Assembly (NCBI GenBank): GCA_964640125.1
Contig: CAZXGG010000001.1
Coordinates: 114,886-178,885, forward strand
Length of the DNA stretch: 64,000 nt
Direction: 5' to 3'
Origin: G020353115 sp964640125
GTDB taxonomy: Bacteria; Bacteroidota; Bacteroidia; Bacteroidales; VadinHA17
Shown: one piece after another, positions 8,834-16,262 of the stretch
How the letters are laid out: each line of letters begins with the position of its first letter
How positions within the stretch are numbered: the first letter of the stretch is position 1
Notes under the pieces: model-generated
Database searches by the model: none
The model's input: only the letters and a program-made list of their open reading frames with translations
Told to the model about the DNA's origin: nothing
Translations under genes and position numbers: made by a program

Positions 8834-10045
8834 TTATCCTTCGCTGGCCATCAGGAAAAATGGTTTCATTTCAAAGCTATGATAAAATGGCCGCAATCGT
8901 TCGGTATTGTAATTTTCTTTTACATTCACGATCTTTTTGTGACTGATCACTACATCCAGCGGGACATTATCATACCTTCCATTTTTCAGAACCACCAATC
9001 GGCCGTGGATTCCTTTCAGGAGAAGATCGAGGGCAAGATTTCCAAATGCCATGGGTACAATGGAGTCCATCGCATCCGGGTCACCACCACGAACCATGTA
9101 CCCTAATTTCTGGTTAATGATGTTGATGGTTTTGCCTTTGTTATACGTTGCAGAACGATTTTTCAATTCTGCTGAAACGAGGTCACCTATACCACCCAGC
9201 TTTGCATGTCCGTATGCATCTTTTTCGGCATTCTTGAAAACCATCTCACCTCCTTTGAACATGGCCCCTTCCGAAACGATTACAACCGAGTATTTACTCG
9301 GATTCTGATTCCTGTCTTCCACCAGCAGTTTTGTCAGCAAATCAATGTCGAATTTGTGTTCCGGGATCACACAGCGGTTGGCCGCCCCGGCCATCGTTGG
9401 CAGCATGGCTGTAAATCCGGCATAACGTCCGAAGACTTCCATAACCAGCAGGCGTTCATGCGATCCCGCGGATGTACGAAGGGTGTTTGTCATCATGATT
9501 GTACGGGTTAAACAGGTACTGAAACCAATGCAATAATCGGTTCCCGGAACATCATTGTCCATGGTTTTTGGAATGGCAACCACCTTTACTCCTTCTTTGT
9601 AAAGCCTGACTCCATAGCTTAATGTATCGTCCCCTCCTATGGGAATCAGGTAATCAATACCAAGCCAGCTCAGGTTCTTAATGACTTCCTCGGTCAGGTC
9701 GTTGTATTTGTCCTTATATTTCTCTTTCAGGTGTTCCGGAATATCGGCTTGCTTCATGTGACTTGGACGTGTGCGGGAAGAGTGTAGAAAAGTCCCCCCT
9801 GTACGTCCCGCTTTATTTACAATATCATCTGACAGAATCATATAACAATTGCTGTTATCCGCATTTTTGTCTCGAATCAGCTCAGTGATACCAGCCCAGC
9901 CCCGTCTCAACCCGATCACCTGGTACCCTTCACGATTCGCCCGGATAGTGACTGCCCGGATAGCAGGATTCAATCCGGGAACATCTCCACCACCGGTCAG
10001 TATTCCAATTACTCTCTTTTTGTTTTTGTTCTTAATTTGTGTCAT
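8834..10045 (-). CDS. pfp: 6-phosphofructokinase, predicted pyrophosphate-dependent
   Basis: Phosphorylates fructose-6-phosphate to fructose-1,6-bisphosphate in glycolysis; PfkA superfamily, cytoplasmic. Visible motifs: GILTGGGDVPGLN (N-terminal phosphate-binding loop), IPIGGDDTL (137-141), PKTMDND (159-165, catalytic Asp163) and MEVFGRYAGFTA (substrate-binding Met/Glu/Arg). In ATP-dependent enzymes the positions equivalent to E. coli Gly104 and Gly124 are Gly; here they are Asp140 and Lys160, the pair that marks pyrophosphate as phosphoryl donor. A PPi enzyme would make the step reversible. At 403 residues it is longer than E. coli PfkA (320), as expected for this clade. The donor assignment is inference from these two residues. 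The amidase gene follows after 10 bp. Confidence 0.92.
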   Translation of the reverse strand: MTQIKNKNKKRVIGILTGGGDVPGLNPAIRAVTIRANREGYQVIGLRRGWAGITELIRDKNADNSNCYMILSDDIVNKAGRTGGTFLHSSRTRPSHMKQADIPEHLKEKYKDKYNDLTEEVIKNLSWLGIDYLIPIGGDDTLSYGVRLYKEGVKVVAIPKTMDNDVPGTDYCIGFSTCLTRTIMMTNTLRTSAGSHERLLVMEVFGRYAGFTAMLPTMAGAANRCVIPEHKFDIDLLTKLLVEDRNQNPSKYSVVIVSEGAMFKGGEMVFKNAEKDAYGHAKLGGIGDLVSAELKNRSATYNKGKTINIINQKLGYMVRGGDPDAMDSIVPMAFGNLALDLLLKGIHGRLVVLKNGRYDNVPLDVVISHKKIVNVKENYNTERLRPFYHSFEMKPFFLMASEG

Positions 10046-10093
10046 TTGTTCCTGTTTTTTAACGTTAATTCTTTCGCTTTCCCGTCGTATATT

Positions 10094-10109
10094 CCGGTTG
10101 AAAAACCGG
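10094..10109. other. Small hairpin in the phosphofructokinase upstream gap
   Basis: CCGGTT and AACCGG pair around a GAAA loop. A second GC-rich palindrome (ACCGGT) lies about 18 bp further on, next to an A-run at 10121-10127. On the minus strand these lie just after the coiled-coil protein gene and could form a weak terminator or processing site before the phosphofructokinase gene. The T-run is on the wrong side of the first hairpin for a classical terminator, so the role is uncertain. Confidence 0.35.
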
Positions 10110-10138
10110 ATAAAAGTATTAAAAAAACCGGTTCATTA

Positions 10139-10798
10139 TCATTCCACGTTGGAATCCTGCCAATGCTGATTGTGCCTTTTCCAGTTTTTGAATCCAATGA
10201 CAAAAAAGAAGAAACCGGAGAGAAATGTCATGGTAAGCATCCCAAAATGAACGGAGAGAAGAATAGCCAAATACCGGAGTTTAACATTTTTACTCCGAAT
10301 ATTGGCCTGTACGATCTTAAGATCCCGGTCTTTCTGGTTAAAGGACCGGATTCGTTCCATCAGCCGGTTTGATTTTTCGGTAAAGAGCTGATTCAATGAA
10401 TCGATCATTCTTTCATCCGTCAAGATTCCGCGGTTGTATAAATCCTGAATGGTATCCAGCAGGTAGGGCTCATTTGCCGCTCTGTTCATCAGTGCATTGA
10501 TGGAATCATTCAGAGAAGCTGAATGATGCATCAGCTGGTTGATTTCATTGTTGGCCTGAGTTACCTCGGTGTTCAGGTCGTTCATCTGTTCTCTGGAAAG
10601 TCCGTGTTCCATAGACAGTACTTCTGCTTCTGCTTCTTCTACCTCTTTCTCCCGGATCATATCAATCCGGTTTACCAATAACGATTCAATGCGCATGGGC
10701 ATAAATGAGATGCTGAAAAGAAGAAGAATAAAACCGATGATGGTGTTAAAAGCATGAATATTCGATACGTTATTCATAGTATCCGGATTTTTATGCAA
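10139..10798 (-). CDS. Predicted membrane protein with long coiled coil, function unknown
   Basis: I do not recognise the family. The 219-residue product has a hydrophobic segment near the N-terminus (about residues 14-34, FNTIIGFILLLFSISFMP), a highly charged heptad-rich region from about 45 to 170 (coiled coil: EKEVEEAEAEVLSMEHGL, then MERIRSFNQKDRDLK), and a second hydrophobic segment at about 178-200 followed by a Lys/Arg/His-rich tail. The predicted topology is two membrane helices with the coiled coil on one side, probably periplasmic. It lies between a secreted M14 peptidase (73 bp upstream) and phosphofructokinase (93 bp downstream) on the same strand. No catalytic motif is visible. 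Confidence 0.75.
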   Translation of the reverse strand: MHKNPDTMNNVSNIHAFNTIIGFILLLFSISFMPMRIESLLVNRIDMIREKEVEEAEAEVLSMEHGLSREQMNDLNTEVTQANNEINQLMHHSASLNDSINALMNRAANEPYLLDTIQDLYNRGILTDERMIDSLNQLFTEKSNRLMERIRSFNQKDRDLKIVQANIRSKNVKLRYLAILLSVHFGMLTMTFLSGFFFFVIGFKNWKRHNQHWQDSNVE

Positions 10799-10871
10799 GG
10801 CGTCTATCGCAGTTCAATTCGGTCAGATCATCATTTTATGATCCCATGATCATTCGGAAGGCAGGAGAAAA

Positions 10872-12833
10872 TCACTCCCTGCTAAAATCAAGTGTCATCT
10901 TTTTGTTCAAGACGCCTCCACGTGTTGATGATATACTGATACTACAGGTTACATCTTGTTTCTGGTAAACCCGAACAGTAAAGATGGCCTGACTGGTTTC
11001 ACCTCCGGGAGTAAATCCGCAATCCACACTTGCAGAGCGTTGATTACGGGAGAACCGGTCGTAATACCAGTTACGAGCTTCACCTGACTCCTCTTCCTCC
11101 CGAATAATTTTCAATACCGGTTTTTTCCCCGTTACCATCTCCTTTACAAATTCAATGGTGACCCGGTCTTCACGAACGATTTTTACCAGGTGTGCCTGTT
11201 TCAAGGCAGTGGGCAATTTCCCGGTATTCTGAAACGAGATGGTGATCTGAAAATCGGCTGAGTCATTGCCATAGGATTCGGTCTTTTCCAGATTGACATC
11301 GCTCCATGCGAGACGGGGCAGATGGTTTACCATTTCGAGGTTGAACAATGCCTGGTTTTTAGCCCAGGGTAAAAGCTCTTTTGCCGGGGGATTCTGGGAG
11401 AAAAATTTTGGATGAAATCCTCCAATTTCAGCTTCTCCGTAAACAGGATGTACAAACGGTTTCCATTCGGTATACCCGGTGCCCTCATTTTCTTCATCGT
11501 CCCATCTGAGCAGATCCAGCTGGTCGATGTCATCGTCCCCGTCATAATCTTTAAACCTTCCCCCGTTCCATAATTCATCACCGTACCAGATGGCACCGAA
11601 ATACCAGTATCCAAAATCGGGGCCATGTCCAAAGAGCGGATTTCCATGGCCGTAATCCTGATATACATCCCCGGCTCTTTCATACCCGGTAATTCCCTTT
11701 CCAATGCTGTCAAAATATTCATACCACGCCAGGTCTTCCAGGTACATTCTCTCTTCAGAGGGGGAGGTTGATGGAGCCCGGAGATGCATTGGCACTCGTG
11801 TATCCATTGAGTTTACAATATATACATTGGGATGGCTTAACAGGAATGTAACAACCGACCGGGTTTCAATCTCACTGAGCGGATATTCACCGGCGCCACG
11901 CTGGGTGAAACCGCGTCCGGTCGCCTCGGCATGCTGTTCCGGCCTCCAGTTTTCAGGATAGTTGCGGTGAAGGTCCAGTCCCCCGATACCATCTTCATTC
12001 ACCCGGCCATCCCCGTCATTATCAATCCCCTCAGATTCAGTTAAATAGACCCCTTCTCCTTCCGGAACCCTCATCATGAGCCTGCCGCTTGGATCATCCG
12101 GATCTGGCTTCATGTTTCCCCGTTTTTTATCTTTCCAGCGCACGGTGAGTATAATCCCGTCTCCATCAAGGTCCTCCGGAGAGTCTTCATCGATAAGGCC
12201 ATCCAGGTCATTGTCCGTCGGCTTTACGGTACTGCGGTTGCTTTGTGCTGTGTGCATATAGAGGGTATGTCCGTCGGGATTATTAATCGGACGGGCATAG
12301 ATCGTTTTCGTGTTCAGCATTTCTGTTATTTCTGCATTGTTGCCATATTGTTCAAGCAGATACTGGATCATCCACAGAACGGATTCTGCGCTGGTTACCT
12401 CTCCACTATGACGATTTCCTTCAAAAAAGGCAGCCGGTTTGTCGGTATCTTTTCCTGATCGTTTATTGGTAATGGTTACCTGCAGGATGGGTCTTCCTTC
12501 AAAGCTTTCAGCGACCGTATAAAGATCCACCAGATCAGGATACTCATCTGCCCATCGTTTGAGCCAGGTGGTAAATACATCGGCCGAATGAAAGCGGTCA
12601 AATGTGAGTTTATCGGATGCCGTATACTCGACCTCGGGATACCTGACCTGAGGGAAAAAACTGATACCGTGCCGCTCTCCTTTGACCGTATACCAGAGTG
12701 TATCCTGATCGGACTCAGGCCAGCTCTCTTCATGCAAAGGGAGGTAACCCTGGGCTAACAAGGTGGCGGAAAACAAAAAGATACTGTATATCATCATGAA
12801 CAGTCGGGCGGGGTGAAAGAGATTCTTTTTCAT
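10872..12833 (-). CDS. Secreted M14-family zinc carboxypeptidase-like protein
   Basis: Extracytoplasmic metallopeptidase-like protein of 653 residues. A signal peptide covers residues 1 to about 28 (ending LLAQ). The M14 domain begins near residue 75: the first zinc pair HxxE is His142 and Glu145 (GNRHSGEV), followed by 'RPINNPDGH' and 'LDLHRNYPENW'. The candidate catalytic Glu lies in 'GEAEIGGF'. The segment that normally carries the third zinc ligand reads NSMDTRVPMH, where the expected His aligns with Asp344. Two Asp-rich calcium-binding-like stretches (about 207-226 and 270-281: DNDLDGLIDED, DNDGDGRVNED) are inserted in the catalytic domain, and a third (DYDGDDDIDQLD) lies later. The C-terminal 150 residues form a beta-rich accessory domain. 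It is divergent from the TonB receptor gene. Confidence 0.85.
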   Translation of the reverse strand: MKKNLFHPARLFMMIYSIFLFSATLLAQGYLPLHEESWPESDQDTLWYTVKGERHGISFFPQVRYPEVEYTASDKLTFDRFHSADVFTTWLKRWADEYPDLVDLYTVAESFEGRPILQVTITNKRSGKDTDKPAAFFEGNRHSGEVTSAESVLWMIQYLLEQYGNNAEITEMLNTKTIYARPINNPDGHTLYMHTAQSNRSTVKPTDNDLDGLIDEDSPEDLDGDGIILTVRWKDKKRGNMKPDPDDPSGRLMMRVPEGEGVYLTESEGIDNDGDGRVNEDGIGGLDLHRNYPENWRPEQHAEATGRGFTQRGAGEYPLSEIETRSVVTFLLSHPNVYIVNSMDTRVPMHLRAPSTSPSEERMYLEDLAWYEYFDSIGKGITGYERAGDVYQDYGHGNPLFGHGPDFGYWYFGAIWYGDELWNGGRFKDYDGDDDIDQLDLLRWDDEENEGTGYTEWKPFVHPVYGEAEIGGFHPKFFSQNPPAKELLPWAKNQALFNLEMVNHLPRLAWSDVNLEKTESYGNDSADFQITISFQNTGKLPTALKQAHLVKIVREDRVTIEFVKEMVTGKKPVLKIIREEEESGEARNWYYDRFSRNQRSASVDCGFTPGGETSQAIFTVRVYQKQDVTCSISISSTRGGVLNKKMTLDFSRE

Positions 12834-12944
12834 CGTACATTTTTTTCTGCCTGAAAGTAATCATTTTTACCGAAGAGTCAGAATGGAAAACGAATAAATT
12901 GCTTGCATATCATTTGATTCCATATTTATGATTACGGGATAGAT

Positions 12945-12961
12945 TAATTTTGGTATTTTTG
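12945..12961 (+). promoter_or_regulatory. Candidate Bacteroidota -7 boxes before the TonB receptor gene
   Basis: Two overlapping-range matches to the Bacteroidota -7 consensus TAnnTTTG occur at 12945-12952 (TAATTTTG) and 12954-12961 (TATTTTTG), about 38-47 bp ahead of the receptor ATG. No good TTTG -33 element sits 19-21 bp upstream; the nearest TTTG (12913-12916) is too far. This is a plausible but incomplete promoter in the 165-bp divergent gap. Confidence 0.35.
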
Positions 12962-12998
12962 AGATTCTTTATACAGTAACGCCCGTGATCTGCTTGTC

Positions 12999-15317
12999 AT
13001 GAAGAATAGCATTGTTCTCTTCTGTTTGCTTTGTTTCATACCCGGTCTGTATGCGCAGGACCTGTTTACCATCAGCGGACATGTGACGGATGCGGAAAGC
13101 GGGGAAGAATTAATTGGCGCCACACTGTTTATTACCAATATGAGTAATGGAACAGCAACCAACACGTATGGTTTTTATTCCCTTACCCTCCCCGGCGGGA
13201 CATACCAGATAGGGGCAAGCTATATTGGGTATGAATCACAACGCTTTTCGGTTGACCTGACGGAAGACCAAACGGTTAATGTTGAATTGAAGCCGAAAAT
13301 CAGCATGCTTGATGAGGTGGTGATCAGTGAGGTTGGTGCAGATGAAAATTTGCGGTCGCCTGAAATGAGCATAGCAAAGCTGAACGTAAAAGAGGTGAAA
13401 GAGATCCCGGTTATTTTTGGTGAACAGGATCTCCTGAAGACCATTCAATTGTTGCCGGGAGTCAGTGCAGCTGGAGAAGGCGGAAGCGGTTATTTTGTAC
13501 GCGGTGGAGGGTCGGGACAGAACCTCATTTTACTCGACGAAGCACCGGTCTATAATGCATCGCACCTGCTGGGCTTCTTCTCTGTTTTTAATTCTGATGC
13601 CATAAAGGATGTGAAATTGTATAAAGGAGGTATGCCGGCCGAATACGGAGGGAGATTATCCTCGGTCCTGGATGTGAAAATGAAAGATGGGAACCTGCGA
13701 AAACTAGGAATTTCCGGTGGAATTGGATTGATCTCCTCCCGGCTGACCATCGAAGGACCCTTTCTAAAAGAGAAAGGATCCCTCATTCTGTCCGGTAGAA
13801 GAACCTATGCCGATCTTTTCCTGAGACTATCCTCTGACACACTGGTGAACAAAAATATCCTCTATTTCTACGACCTGAACATCAAAGGAAATTATAAGGT
13901 GGGAGAAAAGGACCGGATCTACCTATCCGGTTACTTCGGGCGGGATGTATTTAAATACAGTGATGTTTTTGGATTTGATTGGGGAAATGGTACGGCCACC
14001 GTGCGGTGGAATCATCTGTTCAGCAACAGGCTTTTCCTGAACAGCTCCCTGATCTATAGCAACTACAATTATGATTTTTTCGTGGATGAGGGGGGGATGA
14101 AATTTACCATCAGATCGGCGATCCGTGACTGGCACCTGAAGGAGGATTTTCAATATTTCCTGCACCCCGGGAACACATTAAAATTTGGGCTAAAACTGAA
14201 CCATCATAATTTCATTCCGGGCGTTGTCGATGCCTCAGAAGCATCGGGTGTGAACGAATTGAAACTGACCGAGAAATATGCCCTTGAAACAGCCATCTAC
14301 CTCAACCATGAATTGACTCTCTTTGACCGGCTAACCGTCAGTTACGGACTACGGTTTTCCATGTTTCACCTCCTTGGACCGGGTAACGTATATCGTTATG
14401 ATGAAGAGGGATCAGTCTTTGACACCACAGCTTACAACAGTGGTGAACTGATAAGCGGTTATTACGGTCTCGACCCCAGAGTAACTGCCATGTTCAGAGT
14501 GGATGAATCAAGCTCTCTGAAAGCCTCCTTTGTCAGAACCAACCAGTACATCCATTTACTTTCCAATACAACCTCCACAACACCCATGGATGCCTGGATC
14601 CCCAGCAGTTCGAATGTAAAACCACAGGTTGGAAATCAGCTGGCATTTGGCTATTTCAGGAATTTTAAGGAGAACAAATATGAAGCATCGGTTGAGGTGT
14701 ATTATAAATGGATGCAGAACCAGATTGATTACCGCAACGGAGCAGATATTTTTCTCAACGAACAGGTTGAATCACAACTTGTGTTTGGCAGCGGGAAATC
14801 CTATGGGTCTGAGTTTTATCTGAAAAAGAAAAGTGGGAAATTGCATGGCTGGATCAGTTATACGCTTTCGAAAACTGACCGCCTGTTTGACGATATTAAT
14901 GACGGGAAGGCATTTCCGGCAAAACAGGACCGGAGACATGACGTCTCCATTGTTGCTCTTTTAAGCATCGGTAAACGATGGACCATTTCGGGGACCTGGG
15001 TATATTATACAGGAAATGCCGTTACTTTTCCAGCCGGGAAATATGAAATCGAAGGAACAACAGTAAACATGTACACGGGGAGAAATGGACACCGGATGCC
15101 TGCATATCATCGGTTGGACCTGGGGGTTACATTGAAGGGGAAAGAGCGAAAACGATATGAATCAAGTGTAGACCTGTCAATCTATAATGTCTATTCAAGG
15201 AAAAATGCATATTCCATTCGCTTTGAGGAGGATGAAGACGATCCATCGAAAACCGTGGCTAAAAAACTCTCCCTGTTTCCAATCGTACCGTCCATAACCT
15301 ATAATTTCAGATTCTGA
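12999..15317 (+). CDS. TonB-dependent outer-membrane receptor with carboxypeptidase-regulatory-like N-domain
   Basis: Outer-membrane beta-barrel transporter powered by TonB-ExbBD. The signal peptide ends near residue 19 (GLYAQ). Residues about 23-110 are the carboxypeptidase-regulatory-like beta-sandwich (ISGHVTDAESGEELIGA, NTYGFYSLTLPGGTY, IGYES). The plug domain follows at about 130-235 (LPGVSAAGEGG, YFVRGGGSGQNLILLDEAPVYN, YKGGMPAEYGGRLSSVLDVKMKDG), and the rest is barrel, closing on aromatic residues (TYNFRF). At 772 residues it is shorter than SusC proteins and lacks a SusD partner. The DUF4249 lipoprotein begins one base after the stop, so the two are translationally coupled and probably form one uptake complex. 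The substrate is unknown; this receptor class is often not glycan-linked. Confidence 0.94.
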   Translation: MKNSIVLFCLLCFIPGLYAQDLFTISGHVTDAESGEELIGATLFITNMSNGTATNTYGFYSLTLPGGTYQIGASYIGYESQRFSVDLTEDQTVNVELKPKISMLDEVVISEVGADENLRSPEMSIAKLNVKEVKEIPVIFGEQDLLKTIQLLPGVSAAGEGGSGYFVRGGGSGQNLILLDEAPVYNASHLLGFFSVFNSDAIKDVKLYKGGMPAEYGGRLSSVLDVKMKDGNLRKLGISGGIGLISSRLTIEGPFLKEKGSLILSGRRTYADLFLRLSSDTLVNKNILYFYDLNIKGNYKVGEKDRIYLSGYFGRDVFKYSDVFGFDWGNGTATVRWNHLFSNRLFLNSSLIYSNYNYDFFVDEGGMKFTIRSAIRDWHLKEDFQYFLHPGNTLKFGLKLNHHNFIPGVVDASEASGVNELKLTEKYALETAIYLNHELTLFDRLTVSYGLRFSMFHLLGPGNVYRYDEEGSVFDTTAYNSGELISGYYGLDPRVTAMFRVDESSSLKASFVRTNQYIHLLSNTTSTTPMDAWIPSSSNVKPQVGNQLAFGYFRNFKENKYEASVEVYYKWMQNQIDYRNGADIFLNEQVESQLVFGSGKSYGSEFYLKKKSGKLHGWISYTLSKTDRLFDDINDGKAFPAKQDRRHDVSIVALLSIGKRWTISGTWVYYTGNAVTFPAGKYEIEGTTVNMYTGRNGHRMPAYHRLDLGVTLKGKERKRYESSVDLSIYNVYSRKNAYSIRFEEDEDDPSKTVAKKLSLFPIVPSITYNFRF

Positions 15318-15318
15318 C

Positions 15319-16125
15319 ATGGCACGCAATTATAAAATAGGATTGTTGTTGATTTCGTTGCTGTTATCGTGTGAGGAGATCATTACCATCGACCTGGAGG
15401 GAACAGATCCCAGGATCGTTATTGAAGGAAGCATATCCGACAGACCGGGTCCCTACAGGGTGATGTTGACCAAAACCACCGATTATTTCGCCCCTTTGGA
15501 ATACCCGGCTGTATCGGGAGCAACGGTCGTGTTATCCGATGACCTTGGAACCCGGGATACCCTGGTTGAAGCGAGTGAAGGAGTGTATGAAACAACCATT
15601 ATCCAGGGAGATTACGGGAGAACCTACCAATTGGAAGTTGAGGCGGAAGGTGAGCAGTATACAGCATCGGCCAGGCTGCCTGAACGAATTGATATCGACT
15701 CAATCCAGCTGGAGTACTATCCTGAAACTTATTACTATGAGGAATCCTACTGGCTCCATTGTCATTTCAAAGACCCCAGGGATACGGTCAATTTTTACCG
15801 GATCAGGGTGTTTAAAAATGACACGCTCGATAAAAACATCTATTGCATCGATGATAAATTCATCGATGGCAATCCGGTCGACCTGTTTATATGGGGGGAT
15901 TCCTATTTACCGGGCGATACGGCAGTACTTGAACTGTTTTCCATGGACGATAAGGTGTATGATTATTTCCTTACCCTGGCAAACCTGCTGTATAGTGGTG
16001 GAGACGGTTCCTATTCAACCCCTGCGAACCCCAACACCAATCTCTCCAATGATGCGCTTGGCTATTTCGGTGCGTTTGCCATTGACAGGGATACCGTAAT
16101 TATTCCGGAATTTCCGGACCGGTAA
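15319..16125 (+). CDS. DUF4249 domain lipoprotein, partner of the TonB receptor
   Basis: Predicted surface or periplasmic lipoprotein. The signal peptide ends at a lipobox with Cys18 (LLLSC). The mature protein is beta-rich and matches DUF4249: 'IVIEGSISDRPGPYRVMLTKT', then 'SGATVVLSDD' and 'YETTI...GRTYQLEVEAEG', typical of this family. In Bacteroidota the family is encoded directly after carboxypeptidase-regulatory TonB receptors, as here with a 1-bp gap. A role as accessory ligand-binding or gating partner of the receptor is inferred from this pairing. The C-terminus (EFPDR) is followed by 137 bp without a gene. Confidence 0.9.
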   Translation: MARNYKIGLLLISLLLSCEEIITIDLEGTDPRIVIEGSISDRPGPYRVMLTKTTDYFAPLEYPAVSGATVVLSDDLGTRDTLVEASEGVYETTIIQGDYGRTYQLEVEAEGEQYTASARLPERIDIDSIQLEYYPETYYYEESYWLHCHFKDPRDTVNFYRIRVFKNDTLDKNIYCIDDKFIDGNPVDLFIWGDSYLPGDTAVLELFSMDDKVYDYFLTLANLLYSGGDGSYSTPANPNTNLSNDALGYFGAFAIDRDTVIIPEFPDR

Positions 16126-16262
16126 ATTTCCCGGGCATGAAAAGATTCTAAAAAGAAAATATCCTGCTGCACAATACTTTCCATTTCTTCCTGATTCCAG
16201 AAAAAGATTGTAGGTTTAGCTTTTCGTTGAGAACCTATTGTAAACCATAAATATCACAAAAA

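Noticed and set aside
15539..16099. 186-residue open frame overlapping the DUF4249 gene
   Set aside because: It is on the same strand in another frame, with composition typical of a shifted reading; the DUF4249 frame has a lipobox and family motifs.
12999..16125. SusC/SusD polysaccharide utilisation locus
   Set aside because: The receptor is shorter than SusC, its partner is DUF4249 rather than SusD, and no glycoside hydrolase or HTCS/ECF-FecR regulator is adjacent.
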